Positions 18,442 through 28,882 of a stretch of 64,000 nt of DNA are shown here, piece after piece (positions within the stretch are counted from its first letter, which is position 1; each line of letters begins with the position of its first letter). The position numbers and the translations under genes are program-made. The stretch is from Verrucosispora sp. NA02020 (lineage in GTDB: Bacteria; Actinomycetota; Actinomycetes; Mycobacteriales; Micromonosporaceae): the NCBI RefSeq assembly GCF_013364215.1, contig NZ_CP054923.1, forward strand, positions 2,480,001 through 2,544,000. The letters run 5' to 3'. The notes under the pieces are model-generated. The model was not told the origin of the DNA. It did not search any database and saw only the letters and a program-made list of their open reading frames with translations.

Positions 18442-20021
18442 CCGTCACCACCAGTTCCCCGGCCGGGGACCGGCCCGCCGGAACGGATCCGGGCCGGGAC
18501 GACGGCGCGACCGAGACCCGGCGCAGCGTCCGCAGCGGTGTCGCCGGGCTGGTCGGCGCCGCCACCAGTGGCCTGTTCGGCTTCGTGCTGGCGGTCGTCA
18601 TCACCCGGGGGTACGGCACGACCGGGTCCGGCGCGTTCTTCGCCGCGATCGGCGTGGTGACCGTCGCCGCCGCGGTCTGCACCCTGGGCGCGGAGACCGG
18701 GCTGATGTGGGCACTGCCCCGGCGCCGGGCCGGGGCGAGTGGCGACGCCGCCCGGGTGCTGCCGGTGGCCCTGGTGCCGCCGCTGCTGTTCGCGGTGCTG
18801 ATCGCGATCGGTGGTGCGTTGCTCGCCGGTCCGCTGGCCGGGCGGCTGCTCGGGCCGGAGGGGGAGTCGCTGCTGGTGGTCACGTTCGTCGCGGTGCCGG
18901 TGGTGGTCGCGATGAACCTGCTGCTGGCCGTGGTGCGGTGCGTGCGCCCGATCCGCTCGTACGTGGCGGTGCAGTTCCTGCTGCTGCCGGTGGCCCGACC
19001 GGCGCTGGTCGGCATGGCGTTGCTGGTCGGCGGCGGGCTGGTCGCCGGCATGACGGGCTGGCTGGTGCCGGCCGCCGTCGGGTTGCTGGTCTGTCTGATG
19101 ATGGTCGCCCGGCCGCTGGGCGTGGGTCGCGGCGTCCGGCTGCGTCCGGAGCCCACGGACTGGTCCACGTTCTGGCGGTTCGCGCTGCCTCGGGCCGCCT
19201 CCGCCGCGATCGACGCCGGCAGCATGTGGGTCGGCGTCCTGCTCACCTCGGCCCTGGCCACCCAGGCCGACGCCGGTGTCTTCGGCGCGGTCGGCCGGTA
19301 CGTCCTCGCCGGGCAGTTGGCGATGCAGGGCCTGCGGGTGGCGGTCTCGCCGCAGTTGTCGCGGTTGCTCGGGAGGGGCGAGCGGGTCGCCGCGGCGGCC
19401 GTGCACCGGCAGTTGACCACCTGGGGGCTGGTGCTGTCCTGGCCGGTCTACCTGCTGCTCGCCGTGTTCGGACCGGCCTTCCTGGCGCTGTTCGGTCCCG
19501 AGTTCACCGCCGGTGCCGCCGCGTTGACCGTGCTCGCCCTGGCGATGCTGATCAACACCGGCGTCGGCAACGTGCAGAGCCTGCTGCTGATGGGTGGGCG
19601 CAGCGGCCTGCACCTGGCCGGCGCGCTGGCCGGACTGGTGGTCACCGTCGGTCTCGGCCTGGTGCTGATCCCCGCGTACGGCGCCACCGGCGCGGCCCTG
19701 GCCTGGGCGGCCGGCATCGCGACCGAGAACCTCACGGCGGTCACCTGCGCCCGGCTGGTGGTACGCCAGCCGTTGGTCGACGCGGGGATGCTGCGGGCGG
19801 CGGCGGCCACCGTCGGCGGCGTCGGGCTGGCCTCGGTCGCCGGCCTGGTGGTGGGCGGTCGGGGCATTCCCGGCCTCCTGGTGGCGGTGGCCGTGTTGGC
19901 CGCCGGCTGCGTCGGCTTGTTGACGTTACCCCGGGTGCGACGCGGCATCCGGGCGACCATGGTGCAGATTCGGGGCGGGTCGCCGCAGGGCACCCCGCCC
20001 CCGCCGTCGAAGGGCAGGTGA
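18438..20021 (+). CDS. Polysaccharide flippase (Wzx/MviN-like, MOP superfamily)
   Basis: The 527-residue protein has about fourteen predicted membrane helices. Features include GLVGAATSGLFGFVLAVVIT near the start, a conserved Arg in FALPRAASAAID, and GNVQSLLLMGGR late in the protein. Family members move lipid-linked repeat units across the membrane. The frame is open far upstream, but ATG 18438 is the natural start because it overlaps the upstream stop as ATGA and precedes a short hydrophilic tail. It pairs functionally with the polymerase and chain-length protein. Confidence 0.86.
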   Translation: MTVTTSSPAGDRPAGTDPGRDDGATETRRSVRSGVAGLVGAATSGLFGFVLAVVITRGYGTTGSGAFFAAIGVVTVAAAVCTLGAETGLMWALPRRRAGASGDAARVLPVALVPPLLFAVLIAIGGALLAGPLAGRLLGPEGESLLVVTFVAVPVVVAMNLLLAVVRCVRPIRSYVAVQFLLLPVARPALVGMALLVGGGLVAGMTGWLVPAAVGLLVCLMMVARPLGVGRGVRLRPEPTDWSTFWRFALPRAASAAIDAGSMWVGVLLTSALATQADAGVFGAVGRYVLAGQLAMQGLRVAVSPQLSRLLGRGERVAAAAVHRQLTTWGLVLSWPVYLLLAVFGPAFLALFGPEFTAGAAALTVLALAMLINTGVGNVQSLLLMGGRSGLHLAGALAGLVVTVGLGLVLIPAYGATGAALAWAAGIATENLTAVTCARLVVRQPLVDAGMLRAAAATVGGVGLASVAGLVVGGRGIPGLLVAVAVLAAGCVGLLTLPRVRRGIRATMVQIRGGSPQGTPPPPSKGR

Positions 20022-20028
20022 GGTCGTC

Positions 20029-20931
20029 GTGTCGTCCATCCGGGACCGGGTGAAGCAACTGGTGCCGACCCAGGTGACGAATCGGGTGCGGGAGAGCCTC
20101 GTCGACTACGGTGTCCGCACCAGCGACCGGCGTCCGCTGCCGGACTTCCTCATCATCGGGACCAAGCGGGGCGGGACCACCTCGCTGTGGAACTACCTCA
20201 TCCAGCATCCGCTGGTGCCCCGGCTCTTCCCGGCCTGGAACACGAAGTCCTCGCACTACTTCGAGGAGCACTGGGGTCGCGGCGAGGCGTGGTACCGCTC
20301 GCACTTCCCGACCCTGCGCCAGCGGGAGGCGCTGGAGAGCCGCCACGGCGGCCCGGTCCGCGTCGGCGAGGCGGCACCGCTGTACATGTTCCATCCGCTG
20401 GCCGCCGAGCGGGTCGCCGCGCTGATGCCGACGGTGAAGCTGATCGTGCTGCTGCGGGACCCGGTCGAGCGGGCGTACTCGCACTGGAAGGAGCGGCGGA
20501 CCAACGGCGTGGAGCCGCTGGACTTCGCCGCCGCGTTGGCCGCCGAGCCGGAGCGTACGGCGGGGGAGCGGGAGCGGTTGATCGCCGAGCCGGAGTACTT
20601 CAGCGAGCCGTACGACTGGCACACCTACCGGGCCCGGGGCCGCTACCTGGAGCACCTGGAGCCGTGGCTGGACCGGTTCGACCGTTCGCAGCTGCTCTTC
20701 CTGCCCAGCGAGGACCTGTACGGCGACGCACGGGCCACCTACCGCCGGACCCTGGACTTCCTCGGCCTGCCCGCTTTCGACCTGCCGGACTTCAAGGTCT
20801 ACAACGACCGGCGGTCGGCACCGCTGGAGGCGGACCTGCGTGCCGAGCTGACCGAGTACTACCGCCCGCACAACGAGGCGCTGCGGCAGCGGCTGGGGCT
20901 GTCGCTCGACTGGCCGGACCGGGTCGCGTGA
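20029..20931 (+). CDS. Sulfotransferase (PAPS-dependent)
   Basis: The 300-residue protein has both PAPS-binding motifs: the 5'-phosphosulfate loop IIGTKRGGTTSLWNYL near residue 46 and the 3'-phosphate motif VLLRDPVERAYSHW near residue 145. LGLPAFDLPDFKVYN near the C-terminus fits the heparan-sulfate/NodH-type family. Its place inside a polysaccharide operon suggests that a sugar hydroxyl of the polymer, or a lipid intermediate, is sulfated. GTG 20029 follows the flippase after seven bases, and the stop overlaps the next GTG start. Confidence 0.88.
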   Translation: MSSIRDRVKQLVPTQVTNRVRESLVDYGVRTSDRRPLPDFLIIGTKRGGTTSLWNYLIQHPLVPRLFPAWNTKSSHYFEEHWGRGEAWYRSHFPTLRQREALESRHGGPVRVGEAAPLYMFHPLAAERVAALMPTVKLIVLLRDPVERAYSHWKERRTNGVEPLDFAAALAAEPERTAGERERLIAEPEYFSEPYDWHTYRARGRYLEHLEPWLDRFDRSQLLFLPSEDLYGDARATYRRTLDFLGLPAFDLPDFKVYNDRRSAPLEADLRAELTEYYRPHNEALRQRLGLSLDWPDRVA

Positions 20932-22190
20932 CCACGGCGGCCACCGCGACGGCCGACCCCCGCTCGCGGGACGACGGCCTGGGCTGGGTCACCCGGGCGG
21001 TCTTCGGCGACGAGCGGATCGCCCTCTCGGTGGACGCCGGGCCGCCCGCCGGGCACACCGTGGTGGCCCGGTACGCGGTCGTCCCGTCGATCGCCCGGGC
21101 CCGGTTCCTGCTGCCGCTGGGTGCGCCCCGGGTGACCGCGGCGGCGCTGCTGGCGTACAACGCGTTGCGGCCGGCGAAGGTGCGGGCGGTGCGGGCCGCG
21201 CTCGGTGCGGCGGCCCGGGTCGGCATCGTCGACCGGGCCTCGTTCCCGGTGCTCACCGTCGCGGTGCCGACCGGGCTGGACCCGGCCGAGGCGCTGCTGG
21301 CCGCCCGGGTCGCCGCCGCGCTCGGCGACGAGCCGCTGTACGCGGCGTGCGGGGTCCGCCCACCGGATCCGAACCACAAGCCGACCCTGCAACTGTTCGA
21401 CCGCACCGGTGCGCCCCGTGGCTACGCGAAGATCGGCTGGAACGACGCCACCCGCGCCCTGGTCACCACCGAGGCGGCGGCGTTGCGGGAGGTGGCCGCC
21501 TCGGCCGGGGTGGGCGGGCATCCGGGCACCCCCCGGCTGCTCACCGAGCTGAGCTTCGCCGGGCAGGTGGTGGCGGTGGTCGAGCCGCTGCCGGCGCGGA
21601 TCCGGGGCGTACCGGTCGACGGGCCGCCGGAGGTCGCGGCGCTGCTCGCGGTGGCCCGCCGGGGTGGGCCGGCGACCGCCTCCCGGCCGCTGGCCGGTTC
21701 GGCGTTCCTGGCCCGGCTGGCCGAGCAGGCACAGCGGTCCGCCGCGGCCGAGGGGGTCGGTGACCGTGCGGTGACCGCCGTCGCCGCACTGGCCCACCGG
21801 TACGGCGACGTGGACGTGGAATTCGGCCACTGGCACGGCGACTGGGTGCCGTGGAACCTCGGTCGGCACGACGGTGACCTCGTCGCCTGGGACTGGGAGC
21901 ACAGCGGGCCGGAGGTGCCGGTCGGATTCGACCTGGCCCACGACGCGTTCCAGCGGTCGGTGGTGCTGCGCGGCGAACCGGCCGCCCACGCCGCCGGGCA
22001 GGTCGACGCCGGGCTGGCCCGGCACGGTGCCGCCCTCGGGTTGGATCCGGCCCGGCAGCGGCTGGTCGCCGACGCCTACCTGGTGGAGATGTGGTTGCGT
22101 ACCTGGCGGCTCGCGGACGCCGGGGCGGGGTGGAATCCGGCACTGCATCCCGCGTTGCTGGACGTCATCGAGAAACGACATAGCGGCTGA
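20928..22190 (+). CDS. Phosphotransferase (APH/choline-kinase fold) in polysaccharide operon
   Basis: The 420-residue protein has the kinase catalytic loop HGDWVPWNLG (about residues 302-311) and the metal-binding WDWEHSG about ten residues later, as in the aminoglycoside phosphotransferase/choline-kinase superfamily. The N-terminal half is divergent and I see no clear ATP-binding Lys motif. Its position between the sulfotransferase and glycosyltransferase genes points to phosphorylation of a sugar or head group, not antibiotic resistance; this is inference. GTG 20928 overlaps the upstream stop as GTGA. Confidence 0.75.
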   Translation: MTTAATATADPRSRDDGLGWVTRAVFGDERIALSVDAGPPAGHTVVARYAVVPSIARARFLLPLGAPRVTAAALLAYNALRPAKVRAVRAALGAAARVGIVDRASFPVLTVAVPTGLDPAEALLAARVAAALGDEPLYAACGVRPPDPNHKPTLQLFDRTGAPRGYAKIGWNDATRALVTTEAAALREVAASAGVGGHPGTPRLLTELSFAGQVVAVVEPLPARIRGVPVDGPPEVAALLAVARRGGPATASRPLAGSAFLARLAEQAQRSAAAEGVGDRAVTAVAALAHRYGDVDVEFGHWHGDWVPWNLGRHDGDLVAWDWEHSGPEVPVGFDLAHDAFQRSVVLRGEPAAHAAGQVDAGLARHGAALGLDPARQRLVADAYLVEMWLRTWRLADAGAGWNPALHPALLDVIEKRHSG

Positions 22191-22206
22191 TCCATCCGCA
22201 GCACCA

Positions 22207-22227
22207 CACTGTCGATGTCGGACAGTG
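22207..22227 (+). terminator. Short hairpin within the polysaccharide locus
   Basis: CACTGTC (22207-22213) pairs with GACAGTG (22221-22227) across a 7-base loop, 17 bases after the kinase-like gene. The 212-base gap here is the longest inside the operon, so a weak stop and a second promoter are possible. No clear promoter was identified. Confidence 0.4.
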
Positions 22228-22402
22228 ACGAGAAAGTTCCAGGTGGTGACGATGGTCGGCGGCCGGTCGGCCACTCGGCCCACCGCAACCGCCACGTACG
22301 GAGATCACGTCACACCCGGTCACACCTTTCACCGCCGGGCGACGTGTGGTCTGCTGCTGCGTGGCGCCGACAGGAATTCCAAGCGAACTTGTGGGGAGTC
22401 GC

Positions 22403-22891
22403 GTGGACGCGAAGATCGACGAGCCCGGGTCCGACCAGCAGCCGGTGTTACTGCTGGTCGGTTCGAGTGGCGGGCACCTGGCCCAGCTGCTGGCCCTACG
22501 GCCCTGGTACGAGACGTGGCGACGGTGCTGGGTCACCTTCGACACCCCGGAGGCGGTGTCGCTGCTCGCCGGGGAGGACCTGGTGCCGGCGTACCATCCG
22601 ACCACCCGCAACGTGCGCAACCTGCTGCGCAACGCGGTGCTGGCGGCCCGGGTGCTGCGGCGGCGCAACGTGGCGGCGGTGGTCACCACCGGGGCCGGCG
22701 TGGCCGTCCCGTTCGTGGTGCTCGCCCGGCTGCGCGGGATCCCGACCGTCTACATCGAGGTCTACGACCGGATCGACACGCCGACGCTGACCGCCCGGCT
22801 GTGCCGCCCGTTCCTGTCGGCGATGCTCGTGCAGTGGGAGGAGCAGCGCCGCCAGTACCCGGAGGCCACCGTCGTCGGGACGCTGCTGTGA
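22403..22891 (+). CDS. Alg14/PssD-type glycosyltransferase subunit
   Basis: The 162-residue protein has the N-terminal nucleotide-fold motif VLLLVGSSGGHLAQLLAL, then VTTGAGVAVPFVVLARLRGI and TVYIEVYDR, as in the Alg14 family. In bacteria these (PssD, EpsE, Cps14F-like) anchor and activate a separate Alg13-like catalytic subunit; together they add a sugar to a lipid-linked acceptor. GTG 22403 has GGGGAG four bases upstream and is preferred over an upstream in-frame GTG. It overlaps its partner by GTGA. Confidence 0.85.
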   Translation: MDAKIDEPGSDQQPVLLLVGSSGGHLAQLLALRPWYETWRRCWVTFDTPEAVSLLAGEDLVPAYHPTTRNVRNLLRNAVLAARVLRRRNVAAVVTTGAGVAVPFVVLARLRGIPTVYIEVYDRIDTPTLTARLCRPFLSAMLVQWEEQRRQYPEATVVGTLL

Positions 22892-23577
22892 GCGCGGCCG
22901 GCGACGCGCACCGGGTCGCGCCGGTACGCCCGCGCCCCACCCGGGTCGAGCCGGGCCGGGTGCCCGCGCCGCGCGGGCCGCACCCGGACGGCCGCACCCA
23001 CGTCCTGGTCGCGGTCGGCACCGACAAGCACCCCTTCGACCGGCTGGTCGACTGGCTGCGGGACTGGCACGGCGAGGTCGCCGGCGAGGTGGTGCTGACC
23101 GTGCAGCACGGGCACACCCGCGCCGACGGGCTGCCCGACGCGGTGCCGTTCCTCGGCCACGCCGAGCTGCAGACCGCGATGGCCGGGGCCGACCTGGTGG
23201 TCTGCCACGGCGGGCCGGCCACCATCCTGGAGGCGCGCCGGCACGGGCACATGCCGATCGTGGTGCCCCGCGACCCGACCCGGGGCGAGCACGTCGACGA
23301 CCACCAGTTGCTGTTCGCCCGCCGGCTCGGTGCGGCCGGGCTGGTGGCGCTCTGCGAGTCCCGGCAGGAGCTGCTCGACGCGCTCGCCGCCGGTCGGGCC
23401 GACCGGTCCCGGTTCGCCGTGACGGTCGACGCCGAGGCGGTCGAGGGGCAGCGGGCCGCGGTCCGCCGGGTGGGGACCATCGTCGAGGAATTGGTGGCCG
23501 AGGCCGCGCAGCGGCGTCACCGGCCGTGGTGGCGGCCGTGGCGTGGGCCCGGTCCGAACGGAAGGCGGAACCGATGA
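22888..23577 (+). CDS. Alg13/PssE-type glycosyltransferase catalytic subunit
   Basis: The 229-residue protein has a Pro/Arg-rich N-terminal tail of about 35 residues, then VLVAVGTDKHPFDRLVDWL. The donor-binding GT-B C-terminal motif is ADLVVCHGGPATILEARRHG with PIVVPRDPTRGEHVDDHQ. This is the glycosyltransferase 28 C-terminal fold. It should work with the Alg14-like protein directly upstream. GTG 22888 overlaps the upstream stop and the gene ends in an ATGA overlap with the next glycosyltransferase. The exact sugar is unknown. Confidence 0.86.
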   Translation: MSAAGDAHRVAPVRPRPTRVEPGRVPAPRGPHPDGRTHVLVAVGTDKHPFDRLVDWLRDWHGEVAGEVVLTVQHGHTRADGLPDAVPFLGHAELQTAMAGADLVVCHGGPATILEARRHGHMPIVVPRDPTRGEHVDDHQLLFARRLGAAGLVALCESRQELLDALAAGRADRSRFAVTVDAEAVEGQRAAVRRVGTIVEELVAEAAQRRHRPWWRPWRGPGPNGRRNR

Positions 23578-24494
23578 CCTCCTACCCGAGCGTGAGCGCC
23601 GTGGTGCCCACCCGGGATCGCCCCGAGCTGCTGCGGGCCGCGGTCCGCGCGATCGTGGCGCAGGACTATCCCGGCCCGGTCGAGGTGGTCGTGGTCTACG
23701 ACCAGTCCGAGCCGGACCCGTCGCTGGTCAATCTCTCCGGCCCGGACCGGACGGTCCGCGTGGTGACCAACACCCGCACGCCGGGGCTGGCCGGGGCCCG
23801 CAACTCGGGCACGCTGGTGGCCACCGGTGAGCTGATCGCCTTCTGCGACGACGACGACGAGTGGCTGCCCGGGAAACTGCTGGCACAGGTCGACGCGCTG
23901 AACGCGGTGCCCGGCGCCGAGTTCGTCAGCTGCGGCATCCGGGTCACCTACGACGGGCACACCGTCGAGCGGGTGCTGGACCGCGACTCGATCAGCCTGG
24001 CCGACCTGCTGCGGGACCGGATGACCGAGCTGCACCCGTCGACCTTCGTGATCCGCGCGGCCGCGTTGCGCGACGGGTTCGGGCTGGTCGACGAGGAGAT
24101 CCCGGGCAGCTACGCGGAGGACTACGAGTTCCTGCTCCGGGCCGCCCGTAGCGCCCCGCTGGTGAACCTGCGCGCCCCGTACGTGACGGTGCGCTGGCAC
24201 AAGCGGTCGTACTTCGCCCAGCGCTGGGACACCATCTCCGAGGCGTTGCAGTGGTTGCTGGAGCGGTATCCGGAGTTCGCCACCCAGCCGGCGGGGGAGG
24301 CCCGGGTCGCCGGGCAGATCGCCTTCGCCCGAGCCGCCTCGGGGGACCGTCGCGGAGCGGTGCGCTGGGCCCGGCGCACCATCCGCCGCAACCCGCGCGA
24401 ACCCCGGGCGTACCTGGCCCTGGCCGTGGCCGGACGGGTGGTCCGCGCCGACGCCGTGCTGCGCACGCTGCACAAGCGCGGCCGGGGCATCTGA
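23574..24494 (+). CDS. Family 2 glycosyltransferase
   Basis: The 306-residue protein is a GT-A enzyme. It has the nucleotide-sugar motif VSAVVPTRDRPELLRAAV at the N-terminus, ARNSGTLVATGELIAFCDDD with the DXD-like acidic cluster near residue 85-95, and EDYEFLLRAAR as the likely catalytic-base region. ATG 23574 overlaps the previous stop as ATGA, whereas in-frame starts further upstream lie inside the previous gene. It closes the polysaccharide operon and is followed by a hairpin terminator. Confidence 0.88.
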   Translation: MTSYPSVSAVVPTRDRPELLRAAVRAIVAQDYPGPVEVVVVYDQSEPDPSLVNLSGPDRTVRVVTNTRTPGLAGARNSGTLVATGELIAFCDDDDEWLPGKLLAQVDALNAVPGAEFVSCGIRVTYDGHTVERVLDRDSISLADLLRDRMTELHPSTFVIRAAALRDGFGLVDEEIPGSYAEDYEFLLRAARSAPLVNLRAPYVTVRWHKRSYFAQRWDTISEALQWLLERYPEFATQPAGEARVAGQIAFARAASGDRRGAVRWARRTIRRNPREPRAYLALAVAGRVVRADAVLRTLHKRGRGI

Positions 24495-24518
24495 CCGATC
24501 GGGTCTCGGCGTGCCGTT

Positions 24519-24546
24519 CGCCGCGTCCGCAGGGCGGGACGCGGCG
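24519..24546 (+). terminator. Terminator of the polysaccharide operon
   Basis: A perfect 10-bp stem, CGCCGCGTCC (24519-24528) with GGACGCGGCG (24537-24546), and an 8-base loop lie 24 bases after the last glycosyltransferase and before the aroC promoter. Confidence 0.65.
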
Positions 24547-24577
24547 GGCGGTGCGCGTCGGCGGGCACCGGGCGTGA

Positions 24578-24583
24578 CAGACT
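24578..24583 (+). promoter_or_regulatory. -10 element for a leaderless aroC mRNA
   Basis: CAGACT lies seven bases upstream of the aroC GTG, and no Shine-Dalgarno sequence precedes that GTG. This spacing puts the transcription start on the start codon, the usual layout of actinobacterial leaderless genes. The rpe gene in this window has the same layout. Confidence 0.55.
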
Positions 24584-24590
24584 GGCCGCT

Positions 24591-25769
24591 GTGTTGCGCT
24601 GGTTGACCGCAGGGGAATCACACGGGCCCGCTCTCGTCGCGATGCTGGAGGGGGTGCCGGCCGGGATCGAGGTGACCTCCACCGAGATCGCCGGGGAGTT
24701 GGCGCGTCGCCGGCTCGGCTACGGCCGAGGTGCGCGAATGGCCTTCGAGCAGGACGAGATCGAGATCATCGGCGGCCTGCGTCATGGCGTGACGCTCGGT
24801 AGTCCGGTCGCGATGCGGGTCGGCAACTCCGAGTGGCCCAAGTGGCGCACCGTGATGGCCGCCGACCCGGTCGATCCGGAGGAGCTGGCCCGGCAGGCCC
24901 GCAACGCCCCGCTGACCCGGCCCCGGCCCGGTCACGCCGACCTGGCCGGCATGCAGAAGTACGGCCACACCGACGCCCGGCCGATCCTGGAGCGGGCCAG
25001 CGCGCGGGAGACCGCCGCCCGGGTGGCCGTCGGCACGGTGGCGAAGGCGCTGCTCCGTCAGGCCCTCGACGTCGAGATCGTCTCGCACGTGGTCGAGTTG
25101 GGTCCGGTCGCCGTCAAGCCGGGGCTGCGTCCCCGGCCCGAGGACGCCGAGCGCATCGACGCCGACCCGCTGCGCTGCCTCGACCCGGAGGCGAGTGCCC
25201 GGATGGTCGCCGAGGTCGACGCCGCGAAGAAGGCCGCCGACACCCTCGGCGGCGTGGTCGAGGTGCTGGCGTACGGCGTACCGCCGGGCCTGGGCAGCCA
25301 CGTGCAGTGGGACCGCAAGCTCGACGCCCGACTGGCCACCGCGCTGATGTCGATCCAGGCGATCAAGGGTGTGGAGATCGGCGACGGCTGGCAGCAGGCC
25401 CGGTCCCGGGGCTCCGAGGCCCACGACGAGATCATGCCCACCGCCACCGGCGTCCGGAGGGTCACCGACCGGGCCGGCGGGCTGGAGGGCGGCATCACCA
25501 CCGGTGAACCGCTGCGGGTGAAGGCCGCGATGAAGCCGATCTCCTCGCTGAACCGCGCCCTGGCCACGGTGGACGTGACCACCGGCGAACCGGCCACCGC
25601 GATCAACCAGCGCTCCGACGTCTGCGCGGTGCCCGCCGCCGCCGTCGTCGCCGAGGCGATGGTGGCGCTGGTGCTGGCCGAGGCGGCGGTGGAGAAGTTC
25701 GGTGGCGACTCGATCGCCGAGATGCGGCGTAACCTGACCGGCTACCTCGACGCGCTGGTGATCCGGTGA
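24591..25769 (+). CDS. aroC: Chorismate synthase
   Basis: AroC converts 5-enolpyruvylshikimate-3-phosphate to chorismate using reduced FMN. The 392-residue length is typical of actinobacterial enzymes. Signatures are [17 protein letters not shown] at the N-terminus, [26 protein letters not shown] and [12 protein letters not shown], followed by MKPISSL. The GTG start has no ribosome binding site and is probably leaderless. The stop overlaps the GTG of aroK. This gene restarts the aro cluster after the 14-kb accessory block. Confidence 0.96.
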   Translation: MLRWLTAGESHGPALVAMLEGVPAGIEVTSTEIAGELARRRLGYGRGARMAFEQDEIEIIGGLRHGVTLGSPVAMRVGNSEWPKWRTVMAADPVDPEELARQARNAPLTRPRPGHADLAGMQKYGHTDARPILERASARETAARVAVGTVAKALLRQALDVEIVSHVVELGPVAVKPGLRPRPEDAERIDADPLRCLDPEASARMVAEVDAAKKAADTLGGVVEVLAYGVPPGLGSHVQWDRKLDARLATALMSIQAIKGVEIGDGWQQARSRGSEAHDEIMPTATGVRRVTDRAGGLEGGITTGEPLRVKAAMKPISSLNRALATVDVTTGEPATAINQRSDVCAVPAAAVVAEAMVALVLAEAAVEKFGGDSIAEMRRNLTGYLDALVIR

Positions 25770-26287
25770 CCGCTCCGACCCGCCCGGTCTGCGTCCTGGT
25801 CGGCGCACCCGGCTCGGGCAAGACCACCGTCGGGCAGGGGCTGGCGGAAGCGCTCGGGGTCGAGTTCCGCGACACCGACGCCGACATCGAACGGCTCGCC
25901 GGCAAGCCGATCCCGGAGATCTTCCTCGACGAGGGGGAGGCGCACTTCCGCGCCCTGGAACGCGCCGCGGTGGCGGCGGCACTGGCCTCCTGCTCCGGCG
26001 TGCTCGCCCTGGGCGGTGGCGCGGTGCTCGCCGAGGAGAACCGGGCCGCGCTGGTCGGGCACCGGGTCGTGCACCTCTCCGTCGAGTTGCCCGACGCGGT
26101 CAAGCGGGTCGGTCTCGGTGCCGGACGGCCGCTGCTGGCGATCAACCCCCGGGCCACCCTGAAACACCTGATGGACCAGCGCCGGCCGCTCTACACCGAG
26201 GTGGCCACCCACACGGTCGTGACCGACGGCCGGACGCCGGAGGAGATCGTCGCCGAGATCGCGCAGCTGCTGCGCACGGAGGGTTAG
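25766..26287 (+). CDS. aroK: Shikimate kinase
   Basis: The enzyme phosphorylates shikimate at the 3-hydroxyl with ATP. The 173-residue protein has Walker [10 protein letters not shown] at the N-terminus, the shikimate-binding [16 protein letters not shown] with the conserved Arg, and ALGGGAVL. The lid region carries GRPLL, as usual. GTG 25766 overlaps the aroC stop. It is normal in length and motifs. Confidence 0.95.
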   Translation: MTAPTRPVCVLVGAPGSGKTTVGQGLAEALGVEFRDTDADIERLAGKPIPEIFLDEGEAHFRALERAAVAAALASCSGVLALGGGAVLAEENRAALVGHRVVHLSVELPDAVKRVGLGAGRPLLAINPRATLKHLMDQRRPLYTEVATHTVVTDGRTPEEIVAEIAQLLRTEG

Positions 26288-27810
<1,523 letters not shown>

Positions 27811-27864
27811 CCCGGCCCGCTGCGCTGACCCGGCCCGCTGCGCTGACCCGGCCCGCTGCGCTGA
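27811..27864 (+). repeat. Three tandem 18-bp repeats directly after aroQ
   Basis: Three perfect copies of CCCGGCCCGCTGCGCTGA follow the aroQ stop without a gap, and a degenerate fourth starts at 27865. Each copy ends in TGA, as the aroQ gene does. In the rest of 27811-28321 only the inverted repeat pair at 27978-28100 and the efp promoter stand out. Confidence 0.85.
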
Positions 27865-27977
27865 CCCGGCGCGTGGCCGAGATTGATACCCGCTCCGGCG
27901 CTGAGGCGTGACGGTAGCCGGGAGTGACGGTCGCGCTGAGTGATTGCCCGGAGCGGCGGTCGTGGTGGTCCCGCTGG

Positions 27978-28100
27978 CCTTTGCTCTGCTTCAACCCACG
28001 CAATAGCTGCTGAACAGGGGCGATGTGGGGCGTGGTCTCCGCTGTCCGGGTTCGATCAACGCGGACGGTGACCGTTGCGTGGGTTGAAGCAGAGCAAAGG
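27978..28100 (+). repeat. Inverted pair of a 26-bp intergenic repeat
   Basis: Positions 27978-28003 and 28075-28100 are perfect reverse complements over 26 bases; the left copy begins CCTTTGCTCTGCTTCAACC. The 71 bases between them carry no other obvious structure. The same unit occurs at 38831-39003. The pair could form a very stable hairpin after the aro operon and before efp, and may serve as a terminator, but its sequence conservation suggests a dispersed repeat family. Confidence 0.85.
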
Positions 28101-28277
28101 CGGCGTGGGGGGGGTGATCCTGGGGAACGGCGACGCTACCGGCCGTGACGATCGAATGGGTGCGGTGGTCCTCCGGGCCCTGCCCGATCGCCCCGACTGG
28201 CGGGACCGGGTGGCCGCCGGATCGGGGGTCGCGGGGTGAGCGGGACGGCGGCGGGCAGCGGGTCGGGCGGCGGCGAG

Positions 28278-28283
28278 TAGACT
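28278..28283 (+). promoter_or_regulatory. -10 element of efp
   Basis: TAGACT fits the actinobacterial TANNNT pattern and would give a leader of roughly 30 bases. The identical hexamer precedes metK and def in this window. No convincing -35 box is visible. Confidence 0.5.
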
Positions 28284-28321
28284 TGTCAGGTCTGTCCGCC
28301 AGCTGATGATCAAGGCAGGAA

Positions 28322-28882
28322 ATGGCCACCACCAACGACCTGAAGAACGGCCTGGTACTCAACCTCGACGGGGAGCTCTGGGCCGTCGTCGAGTTCCAGC
28401 ACGTCAAGCCCGGTAAGGGTGGTGCGTTCGTGCGTACCACGCTGAAGAACGTGCTCTCCGGCAAGGTCGTCGACAAGACCTTCAACGCGGGCACCAAGGT
28501 CGAGACCGCGACCGTGGACAAGCGCACCATGCAGTACCTCTACGCCGACGGCGAGGACTTCGTCTTCATGGACATGGAGACGTTCGACCAGATCACGGTG
28601 CCCGGCGGGACGGTCGGCGAGGCCGCCAACTATCTGCTGCCCGAGGCCGAGGCGATCGTGGCCACGCACGAGGGCGTCCCGCTGTACATCGAGCTGTCGA
28701 CCTCGGTCGTGCTCGAGGTCACCTACACCGAGCCCGGCCTGCAGGGTGACCGTTCGACCGGCGGCAACAAGCCGGCGACCGTGGAGACCGGCGCGACCGT
28801 GAACGTGCCGCTCTTCATCACCACCGGCGAGAAGATCAAGGTCGACACCCGCGACGGTCGTTACCTCGGCCGCGCCTCCTGA
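28322..28882 (+). CDS. efp: Translation elongation factor P
   Basis: EF-P enters ribosomes stalled at consecutive prolines and promotes peptide bond formation. The 186-residue protein has the three beta-barrel domains expected. The decoding-loop tip is [11 protein letters not shown] with Lys32, as in actinobacterial EF-P, which often works without a modified lysine. The long Pro-rich protein at 138-4061 would be an obvious client. AAGGCAGGAA precedes the ATG. The stop overlaps the nusB start by one base. Confidence 0.96.
   Translation: MATTNDLKNGLVLNLDGELWAVVEFQHVKPGKGGAFVRTTLKNVLSGKVVDKTFNAGTKVETATVDKRTMQYLYADGEDFVFMDMETFDQITVPGGTVGEAANYLLPEAEAIVATHEGVPLYIELSTSVVLEVTYTEPGLQGDRSTGGNKPATVETGATVNVPLFITTGEKIKVDTRDGRYLGRAS

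Noticed and set aside
20928..22190. Aminoglycoside resistance gene
   Set aside because: The kinase fold is shared, but the operon context and divergent N-terminal half point to glycan or lipid metabolism.
27811..28100. CRISPR-like array
   Set aside because: The 18-bp units have no spacers, and the 26-bp units are only two and inverted. No cas gene is present.
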